DNA of 64,000 bases from Ctena decussata (taxonomy: Eukaryota > Mollusca > Bivalvia > Lucinida > Lucinidae), in NCBI GenBank assembly GCA_963989385.1, contig OZ022498.1, positions 5,897,501 through 5,961,500 of the forward strand, given 5' to 3'. Positions 33,304-46,900 of the stretch are shown piece after piece. The notes under the pieces were generated by a model. The model did not search any database. It was not told where the DNA came from and saw nothing but the letters and a program-made list of their open reading frames with translations. Within the stretch, counting starts at the first letter, position 1; the number at the start of each line of letters is the position of its first letter. The position numbers and the translations under genes are program-made.

Positions 33304-36300
33304 CTGGAGATAAGAGGAAAATAAGTCATTACTAGGTGATCTCCCTTCCTCGTTTATATAAAGGTTAATGGATACACTTTCAGGAAAAGCAACTCTGCAA
33401 TTTTCAATTCCCTTTTCCTTGGTTCCCTAGGTTTATACTCTTTTCTTGACATCCTTGTAAAATGAGTCCCCACTTTTCATTTCTTAAATTTTGGTGACAA
33501 AAGATCAACAATTATAAGTTTGTTTCTCATAATGCCTGAATGCAGTTGGTAATAAAATCTGGTCTAATTAACAAAGTTTCAATATGCAAACACACAAGTG
33601 AATGCTGAAGCTTTGTCAATTTGACAAAATTGCAACATGCATTGAAATATTCACATAAAGGCAGTACACCGCAGAGCTCCTGATAAGAAGGGGTAACAGG
33701 GATAATTCAGAGATCCTTTTTCTTATTTCTCAACGAAAACATACATTGTGACCCCTCATTAGAACCGTCTCGTCTCAGCGAGACGGTTCTGATAAGGGGT
33801 CAGAAAGTATGTTTCAATGGAAAAATAAGGAAAAATTATCTTTAAATTATCCCTGTTATCCCTTCTTATCTGCAGCACTGTGACACCCTCATTAAAACAA
33901 ACCTTTAGTAGTTTCTTCTCCTTCCTCCTCTCTTCATCTGAACTTTCAGACTCTGAGTCACTCCCCTCACTAGAACTACTCTTCTTCTTCTTCTTCTTGT
34001 GTCTGTTCTTCTTTTTCTTCTTCTTCTTCTTTCCTCCTTGCATCTTCTCTTGATGTTCCTGTAGTCATAAAAATAACCCTTAAAGCCCCCAAAAATTTGA
34101 TGACCTTCTCCTGATGTTCCTGTAGTCATAAAAATAACCCTTAAAGCCCCCAAAAATTTGATGACAAAGTTTACATCTGCAGAATTTCAAGAAAGGTTTT
34201 GTCAAAGCTATAACTGCTCTATTTAATCTTGTTCTCTGTTTCATGAGTTTCTGACTTTGGACTTAATATTCCGGTTTTCTAGAATTTGCAAAAATATTCT
34301 GTATGAACATAATGCTGAAACAACTTTAAGTCAAACTGATGTTGCATTACAACATGAGCTGCGTAATGACACAAAAAACAAAGTGGCAGGTGCACCCTGT
34401 GAAGACTCAGATCAGCCTGGGCATCCTCCCAGTCTGATCAGAGGCTTCACTTTCCGTATGGAGCTAGCTCAGACCCTTAGCTTCTTTTTAAGTGCAAAGC
34501 AAAGACTGATCAGACTAGGCAGCTGTCAAGGCTGATCTAAGTATTCGCTGGGCCCACATGCCACTTTGTTGGTTTTGTAGTACTGCGGCTCACATAATGT
34601 TGCAACAATTTCAAGTCAAACGGATGTTGCATTATAACATGTATATATATATCTGGAAAATTACTCGCCCTAGTTTCTCATTTCATGAACAGGCCGGGCC
34701 GCGTAGCGCAATCTGTAGGGCACCTTAATCATAAGTCAGAGGTCCTGGGTTCGATACCTGGTCTGGCCACATACTTTCGTTTATCCTTCTGCTGATTCAA
34801 GAAGGGCAGTTGTCAGTTACTGGCGAAAGTATGTGCACTTAGTACTGGTTAACCGCTTAGGAGGTCTAAGCCTGCCCAGGAATAGTGTGGTTAGGTTAAC
34901 TGACCGTCCCGACAAGACTTATAGCTGTTTACCGTGGACATAAAGCAACAAATCAATCAATATTTCATGAACATGCATGGTCACCAATTATAGCAAAAAA
35001 TTAACCTTAAATCACAAAAAAAAGCAGACAACAAAATTTATATCTGCAAATATTTAAAAAACAAAAAACAGTTTCATACTGAGAATTCAAAGAAAAGAGG
35101 ACAAATAGTGTAGATCCAGATGGGGTGGCTCATCATGAGCCCCCTCATCCGGATCTACATTGTTTGGCAATTCTACTGTTTTCATATTTGGCACTTATAA
35201 GTAGTACCATATTAATCCTAATAAACCCCCCTGCTCTTTTCCGAAAATAAACTTATATTAACTTTTCTTGAATTCCTGTTTACTTTTACGGATGAGGTAG
35301 CGCTTTAAAATGGGGTCTGGTTTTAAAGGAAAGAATCTGCTTCCTCAGGAGCAAATTCTCTTCTTTAAGAGTTGACTCCTACTGCAAGTATACCCACTCA
35401 CCTTAACTGTTTATTAGAGGTCCCCCTTTCGTAAAATGCAACACCCCAGGGTGTTTAATAGGATTAATACGGTAAATGATTTGCAGCATTATTCTCTATA
35501 TCTTCAGCACCATAAATTTTCAAAATAAATACCTCAAGTAATGATTTCGGAGGTGAAGAAATCTCATTCTGTCCTGCATCTAATGCTATCAAACTCCTCT
35601 GTAAAGTGAAATTAAAACAGTGGTATCAAGATTATATAAGAAACAGGGTTAAGAGGTGTTTAACCTTTGCTGCAGCCCAAGACCCAAGGTCGACATTAAC
35701 ATCCACTGCAAAGCGGGAGTAGTTAGCACTGATCAAGGGCCATGGCTTCTGTAACATTAGGGAAGGCCTGGTTCAGCACTTACATACTGTCAACTGATTT
35801 TCAACCCATTAACCAATCAAATGCCAATGTGAAGAATGTTCATGCTTTCAGAAAATTTACACAGTAGACAAAAACCTGGGCTCAGCTGCTCAAAGCATCT
35901 TTAGCTTAATGAGTTAGTTAAGGATTTGATCTGTCTTTCAGTACTCATAAAATCAAGCATAGTAATTTTTTTGCTGAAAAAAAAATGTGAGGAGCTTTTG
36001 CAATGCTCTTAATTCTCTAAATAGGTACTGCATTACCAAAGTCCTTATAACAATATTTACATTTTTCACGAGATTTTGCGTTTCGAAACTATTTTCAACA
36101 ATGAAACCTTTGCCAATATTTCTTAATGTCTTGTCATTAAATAGCTCAAATCAATTCTAATTTCCCCCAAATCAAAAGGACAACCATCTTGAACTGACTG
36201 GTCCCAGTTTCTCATCTCAGTTATAATCTTATTTCAAATGAACAGCACTAAACTGAGAGCTCCAGATAAGAAGGGGTAACAAGGATAAACAATGGATGAT

Positions 36301-39300
36301 TTTCTGTAATATCAAAAATGTATGTTGTGACCCCTCATTAGAACTGTCTCAGTGAGACAGTTCTAATGAGGGATTGCAACATATGCTTTCACACAGATAA
36401 AAGAAAAATTATCTCTAAATAATACTCAAAAAACCCTACTTATCATTGGCTCTGTTAAACAAAATAACACAAATTCTTACCTCTGTTTGGGCTTCAATTC
36501 CTGCCTGTCCTGTGCAGTATGACTCTTTAATCAATGAGGAACAACACTTGTAACCCCAGATACCATCCTTCCAGAATGAACCCCAGACACTCTGTTCAAA
36601 GAGTAAACAAACATTGAAAGTACCTTTTGAAAAAAAAAGCAGCATAAAATATATTAAGTTTCTTTCATGAGTATGAGGTGTGAGTAGAAAAATCCATCAC
36701 AAGAATAACTGTGTGGCATTATGAGCTTTTGCCAATTTTTCTACCAGCACCTCATATGCATGATAGATACTTTTTCTTGCATACTTTTTGTTAACATTTT
36801 ATTTTAAATGAAGAATTTGTTACAATGCATAATTTCAGCATTTCAGCGATTTCAATCTACCGTAATGACCCTAAATATTTGGACAGACAGGTCTGAGCAA
36901 ACATTGTAGACCCAGATCAAACTGATCCTGTGTGAAATCCACTTTCTAAGAATTTTCAAACAATAATTGTCCAAATTTTGAGTGTCCAAAATTTTAGGGT
37001 CATTATGGTAACTCTGAAAGAAGCCGCCACTATCAACAAATGACATTCAGTGCTTTATGTTACTTTCCAACTTGCCATAAAAAGAGGTCATTTTGCAGTT
37101 TTCATTACATCATTGTCTGCACAGTACAGATCACTTGACATCAGAGTTTGCTCCCTTAAGGGCATTTTTACCTTTAAAAGTGCACCCTCTTTTATTGGCA
37201 TTATGTCCTAAATAGTATTATACTGACAAGCACTATGAAAAAGCTCTGCTATACTTACTGTATGGTTATTAATATAGACATCTTCAGCATATTTAGATCT
37301 CACCACTTGTTTCTCTGCTCCTTTCACTACTGCACCAGTTCTTGAGTATTCCACATAGTCCTCCTGTTTACATGATAAATAAATGCAATACTTTAGCCAT
37401 GACATGACAAAACCAACAAAATGGCATGTGCTCCCAATGAAGACTCAGATGAGCCTGGGCAGCCGCTCAGTCTGAGCAGAGCCCTTGCTGTCTACATGGA
37501 GGTAGCTTAGACCCTTAACTACCCATTAAAAGCACAGTGAAGACTGATCAGACTGGGCGGACGCCCAGGCTGATCTGAGTCTGCGCTGAGCCTGCATGCC
37601 AATTTGTTGGTTTCCGCTTGTTGCGGCTTACTTAAGACATTGTCCTCCTGTTTAAATTATATAGAAAACAAGTCAAATCTTGGCATGACTATTCAACACA
37701 GACCTCCTATATACATAATAAACCAGAGGACCATTGGTCCTGTAGCTCACCTGAGTCCATTCATCCTTAGCACTCAAGAGTAAGAAACACTGAAGTAAGT
37801 TGTACAATTCGGCCTAATTTCAACTTTGACTGAGTTATTATGCTTGTCCTAGTAAATATTAGCAAGTTTGATGAAGTTACATTAAAAAAAAACAAGAATT
37901 CCGCGGAATGCGGTGTCTCGCCTGCTAGCGCTTTGTCACAAAAACAGAGCTCAATCAGCAAAGATGTATGCATGTTCCAAGTTTCTTGGCTCTAGCTCTA
38001 ATAATTTCTGAGAAACAGACCAAAACTTGAAAACTCGTCAAAACATTGCAAAGTCAGTCAACCATAAAATGTAGGTCAAGACTCAATATTGATGATGACT
38101 TTGAGCTCTTCTCTTCTAGATTAATGCATGACCCAAGTTTCATGGCTCTAGTCCTTATACTTTCAGAAAAACAGACCTAAATGCAACCAAAATTGCAAAG
38201 TCAGTCAACCGTAAAATGTAGGTCAAGACTCAGTATTTATGATGACTTCGAGATTTACTCTTCCAGACGTACCCATGAACCAAGTTTCATGGCTCAAGGC
38301 CTTATAGTTTCTGAGAAAATGACCTAAACGCAAAAACTCAACAAAAACTTGCAAAGTCAGTCAACCGTGACATGTAGGTCAAGACTCAATATTGATGATG
38401 GCTTTGAGATCTACTCTTCCAGACGTACCTATGAACCAAGTTTCATGGCTCTAGGCCTTATAGTTTCTGAGAAAATGACCTAAACGCAAAAACTCGACAA
38501 AAACTTGCAAAGTCAGTCAACCGTAAAATGTAGGTCAAGACTCAATATTGATGATGGCTTTGAGATCTACTCTTCCAGATGTATGCATGAACCAAGTTTC
38601 ATGGCTCTAGGCCTTATAGTTTCTGAGAAAATGACCTAAACGCAAAAACTCGACAAAAACTTGCAAAGTCAGTCAACCGTGACATGTAGGTCAAGACTCA
38701 ATATTGATGATGGCTTTGAGATCTACTCTTCCAGATGTATGCATGAACCAAGTTTCATGGCTCTAGGCCTTATAGTTTCTGAGAAAATGACCTAAACGCA
38801 AAAACTCGACAAAAGTTTACGCCGACGACGCCACCGCCGACGACACCGGAAAAGCAATACCTATGTCTCGCCTCTGCTTCGCAGGCGAGACAAAAAATTG
38901 TAAAACTGTTTGCCTAAATATTGCAGTAACACAGAAATAAATGCCAATTTGCACTTTTCCCAATACAAGTCTATGGAAACTTTAAAATGCCATAGTAATG
39001 AAACCATGCGGGCAACAATATAATAAACAAGAATTCCGCGGAATGCGGTGTCTCGCCTGCTGGCGCCTTGTCATGAAACAGAGCTAAATCAGCAAAGATG
39101 TATGAATGAAACAAGTTTCTTGGCTCTAGCCCTTACGGCTTCTGAGAAACAGACCTAAATGCGTAAACTTGCGAAAAAATTGCAAAGTCAGCCAACCGTG
39201 AAATGTTGGTAAAGACTCAATATGGCAGGCCTCATACTGACAAAGCTTTTCCAAGCCTGAAATGCCTGCTTTCGCACCCTAAAATAGCCCTTTTTAGGCA

Positions 39301-40911
39301 GAAAAAACACTGAAAACTTAAAAATCAAAGCCTGAAATCAAGTAAAATTCAAGAAATGAAAGCCTGAAATCCTGCAAAAGCCTGAAAAGTATGAGGCCTG
39401 ATATGGACGATGACTTTGAGTTCTTCTCTTCCAGATGAATGCATGGCCCAAGTTTCATGGCTCTAGCCCTTATAGTTTCTGAGTAACAGACCTAAACGCC
39501 AAAACTTGACCAAAAATGGCAAAGTCAGTCAACCGTAAAATCTAGGTCAAGACTCAATACAGATGATGGCTTTGAGAGTTACTCTTTCAGATGTATGCAT
39601 GGCCCTAGTTTCATGGCTCTAGCCCTTATAGTTTCTGAGAAAATGACCTAAACGCAAAAACTCGACAAAAAATTGCGAAGTCAGTCAACCGTAAAATCTA
39701 GGTCAAGACTCAACATTGATAACTGCTTTCAGCTGTACTCTTCCAGATGTATGCATGACTCAAGTTTCATGGCTCTAGCCCTTGTAGTTTCTGAGAAAAT
39801 GACCTAAACGCAAAAACTCGACAAAAAATTGCGAAGTCAGTCAACCGTAAAATCTAGGTCAAGACTCAACATTGATAACTGCTTTCAGCTGTACTCTTCC
39901 AGATGTATGCATGACTCAAGTTTCATGGCTCTAGCCCTTGTGGTTTCTGAGAAAATGACCTAAACGCAAAAACTCGACAAAAAATTGCAAAGTCAGTCAA
40001 CCGTAAAATCTAGGTCAAGACTCAACATTGATGATGGCTTTCAGATTTTCTCTTCCAGATGTATGCATGACTCAAGTTTCATGGCTCTAGCCCTTGTAGT
40101 TTCTGAGAAAATGACCTAAACGCAAAAACTCGACAAAAAATTGCAAAGTCAGTCAACCGTAAAATCTAGGTCAAGACTCAACATTGATGATGGCTTTCAG
40201 ATGTACTCTTCCAGATGTATGCATGACCCAAGTTTCATGGCTCTAGCCCTTGTAGTTTCTGAGAAAATGACCTAAACGCAAAAACTCGACAAAAGTTTAC
40301 GCCGACGACGCCGCCGACGACGACGACACCGGAAAAGCAATACATATGTCTCGCCTCTGCTTCGCAGGCGAGACAAAAACAATATTTACGTAGCGGCTAA
40401 TGTCATGAACATGTATGAAAAGAATCAGCTTCTTCCCCCTATATGGTTTTTGAGGAAAAGATTTTTAAATATTTTTTTCAAAAATATTTCCTTAATATTG
40501 CCATGGCAACAAATCAAATTCTGCAATATGGACAAAATTAATAGGAATCATAGAGGACTACTCAAGTAACATTTCTGTAGATAAAAAATCCAAAAATAAC
40601 TGCAGGGAGACAGCAAAAACTGCAGCTTTCCATTTTTCCCATTATAATAAGTTGCCATACCAACCTAACCGCTGAAGCAATTGCCATAAGAACAAGAGCT
40701 GTCGCCTGACAGCATAGCTCGCCTGAATTGGTGCTTGCCCATCAGTCCCTATGGTGGTGTGGACTGCTATGCATATAACTTCAGGCAAGCATGTCCATAA
40801 TGACAACACATTTATAAACAAAAGCTATCTGAGAAACAAGTATTAAAATATAATTAAAATATAAAAATTCACATGAAATTTCAAAGTCCATGAGCTAGCT
40901 TTCAAAGAACT

Positions 40912-40948
<37 letters not shown>

Positions 40949-43900
40949 GAGGGGGGGGGGGGGGGGGCAGGATGTATCAAAACCCTGAACCATTATCTAA
41001 CATCAGCCCAAGTATTAGTATCAACTGAGTCCATCATAGCACTGTGAAATTATATCTTCATAAATATAAATCTTTAACTAATATCTTTAAGACAAACTTC
41101 TAAGTCGATGACCTTGACTTTAAGGTCATCCAATGGGGTAAGTATATAGTGTTTTGTAAAAACTCAAAAAAGTGTCTAACATCAGTTCATGTGTAAACGA
41201 TATCTCTGCCAAGCATTATGAATCAGTATGCAATTAGAAAACTTTAATAAAGACAAAAATTTCCTAAGTCCCTGACCTTGACATCAAGGTCACTGAGCGG
41301 GGTTGGGGTAGTACTCAGTAAAACTTTGAACTGATATCTAACTACAGTGCAAATATCAAAAGAATTCATTCATGGGTTCAGGAGATATGGGTCTTTAAAA
41401 AACTTTAACCAAACATCCAATCAATAAAAAGACAATTTTCTAAGTCCATGACCTTGACATCAAGGTCACTGAGGGGGGCAGGGGGGGGGAGGGGGGGGGG
41501 GGGGTTGTACCTTGGAAAACTCTAGACCAATATCTAACTACAGTGCAAGTATCAAAGGAATCCATTCATGGGTTAAGGAGATATTGGGCTTTAAAAAAGT
41601 TTAACCAAAACATCCAGTCCAAAAAAACTCCCAATTTTCTAAGTCCATGACCTTGACATCAAGGTCACTGAGTGGGATGGGGGTGGTACCCTGTTAAACT
41701 TTGGACCAATATCTAACTACAGTGCAAGTATCAAAAGAATCCATCAATGGGTTAAGGAGATATAGGTCTTTAAAAAACTTTAACCAAAACATCCAATCCG
41801 GACGCCGACGCGGACGCTGACACGGACGCGGACGCTGACGCCGACGCCAAGGTGACAACAATAGCTCTTCCTGAACTTTCGTTCAGGCGAGCTAAAAACT
41901 GTAATTATATAGAAGCTTGTACAAAGATCCGTTCTGTAAAGTTTGAGCTTTATCGGCCACATAGTTTCTGCAAAAATGATATTTTAATATTTTTTCTATT
42001 TTTAACCATTCGGTTGCATTGGCAATCAGCCAAATTGTGCAATTTACATAAATTTCATGTGGTTGATAGAGGACTACTCAAGGAACATTTCTGTAAAAGT
42101 TTTGTCAAAATATCTGCAGTCACATAGCAATAAATGCAAATTTTCAATTTTCCCATTATAAGTCAATGGCAACTTTATGTTGCCATAGCAACCAAACTGC
42201 TGGAGCAATTGCCAAGGAAAACAGTATTTTTATAGACGGTAGTACCTAGATCCTTTCTGTGAAGTTTGAGCTTTATTGGTTGTATAGTTTCTGAGAAGAT
42301 GATTTTTGAATATCTTTTCTATTTTAACCATTCAGTTGCCATGGCAAAGTTGCCATGGCAACCAGCCTAATTGTGCAATTTACATAAATTTCATGTGGTT
42401 GATAGAGGACTACTCAAGGAACATTTCTGTAAAAGTTTTGTCAAAATATATGCAGTCACATAGCAATAAATGCAAATTTTCAATTTTCCCATTATAAGTC
42501 AATGACAACTTTAAGTTGCCATAGCAACCAAACTGCTGGAGCAATTGCCAAAAAAAAAACAGTATTTTTATAGATGGTAGTACCTAGATCCTTTCTGTGA
42601 AGTTTGATCTTTATTGGTTGTATAGTTTCTGAGAAGATGATTTTTTAATATCTTTTCTATTTTTAACCATTCGGTTGCATTGGCAATCAGCCTAATTGTG
42701 CAATTTACCTAAATTTCATGTGGTTGATAGAGGACTACTCAAGGAACATTTCTGTAAAAGTTTTGTCAAAATATCTGCAGTGACATAGCAATAAATGCAA
42801 ATTTTCCATTTTTCCCATACAAGTCAATGGAAACTTTAAGCTGCCATAGCAACCAAAGTTCTAAAGCGATTTGGATAAAAAACAGTATTATTGGTTCCCC
42901 CTGCCTATAGATGCTATATATGAAATTTGGTAACAATGGGCCTTGTAGTTTCAGAGGAGATGTCTTTTGAAAATATTGACGGACGACGGACGGACAGACG
43001 ACGGACGACGGACGACGGATGCCTGCCTATACTATAAGCTCACCTGTGAGCCTTTGGCTCAAGTGAGCTAACAAAACAAGAGCAGGAATTTTCATTCTTG
43101 TATGTGATACATGGGCATTACCTGTTACACATAACTGTATTATAAACTTTGGAGTGGACACAACACTGCAAAAACAAACACAGCATAGGGGAACTAATTC
43201 AGAATGTATGACAGCAAGAATTGTCATTCATGTATGTTACACAATATGACATTCCACATGCCTCTTTAATATCATTGAAGCACTGCGAACAGTATTCAAG
43301 ACCTGCCAAAGTCCTTCAACAGACCAGACATATGGATGAACATATGATGCCAAGCTCATCTCTTTATCCCCTGAACCTTTTCATTAAGGGATTAAAATCT
43401 GAAGAGAATGGCTGTTGTCTGATCAGAAATACATATAGATATAATGCCTCATACTGTAAATTTGAACAGATAAGTCTCAAAGAACAGTCTGATCAGGGTC
43501 TAGACTGAATAAATACTGCATTATACATCCAAACTGTTCAATTTTTAGGACAATTGTAGTTATAAGTTTTTTTAAGATGTCTTAAGGTTATGTTCCAGAA
43601 ATAGTGACCCATCATTGGACTATTGGGACCCAACAATGATATGAGATTTCTGTGGTATTAGTTTTTATCCATAAATAGTTACCAATCATTTCAGCTACAA
43701 TTATCAGTGCATTTTTCAGTCTCTCTTTGACTGCAATTCTTCAAAAACAAAGCAAAATAAGGTGTCCTTTTTATTGAAAGATTCTGAGTGGTTGGTCAAG
43801 ATTTGGTGTAAGAAAAAATATCTGAATCATTACAAGAATTCCGCGGAAAGCGGTGGCTCGCCTGTCAGCGCTTATGACCTAAACGCGAGACATCGACAAA

Positions 43901-46900
43901 GTTTACGCCGCCGCCGACGACACCGGAAAAGCAATACATAAGTCTTGCCTCTGCTACGCAGGCAAGACAAAAATAGCCATCAGAGGAGATGGCAAATCCC
44001 CCGACTGAAGACCCCCATGGGCCTTGGTAAAAAGGGTGCACTTCAAAACACATATTAGTAATATATTGTCTTTTTTTATGCTTCTGTTTGACATTAACTG
44101 TTAACAGATGCATGCTTATATAACACTCAGACTAAAACAGTATGCTTGACTGCTAAAAAGAGGTAATATCTCAAACAGCCACCATATACGCAAATGTATA
44201 GCATACGATACATTCAACTTTCAAAATGTGTGAATAACTTCTAAAGTACAAGTCCTACAAACCTAATTTTGAGCTCTCTAGTAAGTGAATTTGGACAAAG
44301 AATCCAAATCTGGATTTTTTTGATTTTTTTTTTTTTATGGGGGGGGGGGGGGGGGCAGGCAATGTGGATGGGGTCAGAGAGAGTTAGCAACACTGATAAG
44401 ATATCACAGCATGATCATCAATGTTCTAAAAGGTACAAGGTTATTCAAATTCTGGAGCTGGCCCGGGTTATACAAACAGCAGCTCAAACTACCAAAGGGA
44501 AATAACTCACAAAGTATAAAAGCAAGAGTTATCATTCATGTATGAGACAAATTGTCATGACCTGTTCTACATATCTGTGAAGTATCATGAAATTATTTCA
44601 AAAGGTATTCGAGTTATGGAGCGGACACCTAAAATCATCAAAGGGAAATAACTCCAAAAGTAAGAAAGCAAGAGTTGTCAATCTTGTTCGCGACACATCG
44701 TCATGACCTGTTCTACATATCTGTGAAGTATCATGAAAATATTCCAAAAGGTATTCAAGTTATAGAGCGGACACGAAATCACACCTAAAACCATCAAGGG
44801 GAAATAACTCAAAAAGTAAGAAAGCAGGAGTTGTCATACTTGTTCGCGACACATCATCATGACCTGTTCTACATATCTGTGAAGTATCATGAAAATATTC
44901 TAAAAGGTATTCAAGTTATAGAGCGGACACGAAATCATACCTAAAATGATCAAGGGGAAATAACCCAAAAAGTAAGAAAGCAAGACTTATCATTCTTGTT
45001 CGCGACACACCCTCATGACCTGTTCTACATATCTGTGAAGTATCATGAGAATATTCCAAAGGGTATTCTAGTTATAGTGCGGACACGAATCTGCCAAAAA
45101 ATCACACCTAAAACTATCAAGGGGAAATAACTCAAAAAGTAAGAAAGCAAGAGTTGTCATTCTTGTTCGCGACACATCGTCATGACCTGTTCTACATTTC
45201 TGTGAAGTATCATGAAAATATTCCAAAGGGTATTCAAGTTACAGAGCGGACACGAATCTGCCAAAAAATCACCAAAGGGGAGATAATTCAAAAAGTACAA
45301 TAGCAAGAGTTACCATTCTTGTACGCGACACATCGCCATGACCTGTTCTACATAACTGTGAAGTATCATGAAAATATTCCAAAGGGTATTCAAGATATAG
45401 AGCGGACAAGAAAGTGTTTACGGACGGACGGACGGACGGACAGACGGACGGACGGACGGACGGACGGACGGACGGACAGACGCCAGGCTCATCGCTATAT
45501 CCCCCGAACCTTTCGGTCGGGGGATAAAAATCCACTGAAATTATTTCAAAAGGTATTCGAGTTATGGAGCGGACACCTAAAATCATCAAAGGGAAATAAC
45601 TCCAAAAGTAAGAAAGCAAGAGTTGTCAATCTTGTTCGCGACACATCGTCATGACCTGTTCTACATATCTGTGAAGTATCATGAAAATATTCCAAAAGGT
45701 ATTCAAGTTATAGAGCGGACACGAAATCACACCTAAAACCATCAAGGGGAAATAACTCAAAAAGTAAGAAAGCAGGAGTTGTCATACTTGTTCGCGACAC
45801 ATCATCATGACCTGTTCTACATATCTGTGAAGTATCATGAAAATATTCTAAAAGGTATTCAAGTTATAGAGCGGACACGAAATCATACCTAAAATGATCA
45901 AGGGGAAATAACCCAAAAAGTAAGAAAGCAAGACTTATCATTCTTGTTCGCGACACACCCTCATGACCTGTTCTACATATCTGTGAAGTATCATGAGAAT
46001 ATTCCAAAGGGTATTCTAGTTATAGTGCGGACACGAATCTGCCAAAAAATCACACCTAAAACTATCAAGGGGAAATAACTCAAAAAGTAAGAAAGCAAGA
46101 GTTGTCATTCTTGTTCGCGACACATCGTCATGACCTGTTCTACATTTCTGTGAAGTATCATGAAAATATTCCAAAGGGTATTCAAGTTACAGAGCGGACA
46201 CGAATCTGCCAAAAAATCACCAAAGGGGAGATAATTCAAAAAGTACAATAGCAAGAGTTACCATTCTTGTACGCGACACATCGCCATGACCTGTTCTACA
46301 TAACTGTGAAGTATCATGAAAATATTCCAAAGGGTATTCAAGATATAGAGCGGACAAGAAAGTGTTTACGGACGGACGGACGGACGGACAGACGGACGGA
46401 CGGACGGACGGACGGACGGACGGACGCCAGGCTCATCGCTATATCCCCCGAACCTTTCGGTCGGGGGATAAAAATGGCAGGGAATGTGTCATCTTTTTAT
46501 GTTTGGGGCACATGGAAATGCAAATACAGGATCTTGGCCTTAATTTCAGAGTTTTTGCTGCACTTACAGTCTGAGCCATCAGCAACTGTTTTGGTGGTGC
46601 CTCTAAATGTTCCTCACCCCCATACTTCTGTAATATACTGTCTTTAGCTGAGGTTTTCGTTTCTTCTTTCCGTTTTGAGACCTCTTTACTGAGCAGCTCA
46701 AGTTTTGTTGGGTCAGCCTGTATGTGTACATCTGTGCCATGCTCATATGCATCCCAGGCAAACACTGAAATAAACATGTTTATATGTGAATACTTCCAGG
46801 TGTAATTTTTATCAAAAATGAATTTGTTTTCCATTTCATTGGGGGCTTCTCATAAATGAAAGAATTTGCTCCCTAAAGGAGCAAATTCTTTCCTTAAAGA

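Larger units (their letters stand above)
37721..43078 (+). mobile_element. Outer tandem-repeat/hairpin element interrupted by three others
   Basis: The 5' part (37721-37891) has CCATTGGTCCTGTAGCTCACCTGAG. The 3' end (42970-43078) has a GACGGACGACGG tract, then GCTCACCTGTGAGCC and GGCTCAAGTGAGC, whose AGCTCACCTG the 5' part repeats. The body consists of about 340-bp tandem units (CATTTCATGTGGTTGATAGA, GGACTACTCAAGGAACATTT) at 41955-42840. Related but more diverged pieces stand at 38897-39026 and 40379-40690. It is cut by separate elements at 37892-38896, 39027-40378 and 40691-41897. The layout fits pearl/HINE-like non-autonomous elements. Confidence 0.7.

Noticed and set aside
33759..34043. 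A separate small lysine-rich gene on the minus strand
   Set aside because: It is SLU7 exon 14 read past its donor into the intron.
38000..40300. CRISPR-like direct repeats
   Set aside because: Units of about 155-160 bp with no short-repeat/unique-spacer pattern, in a eukaryotic intron; these are transposon tandem units.
45269..46647. Long open frames through the GGAC-rich tract (both strands)
   Set aside because: They arise from the simple repeat at the element's 3' end, are present in both duplicated copies, and have no protein features beyond the low-complexity run.
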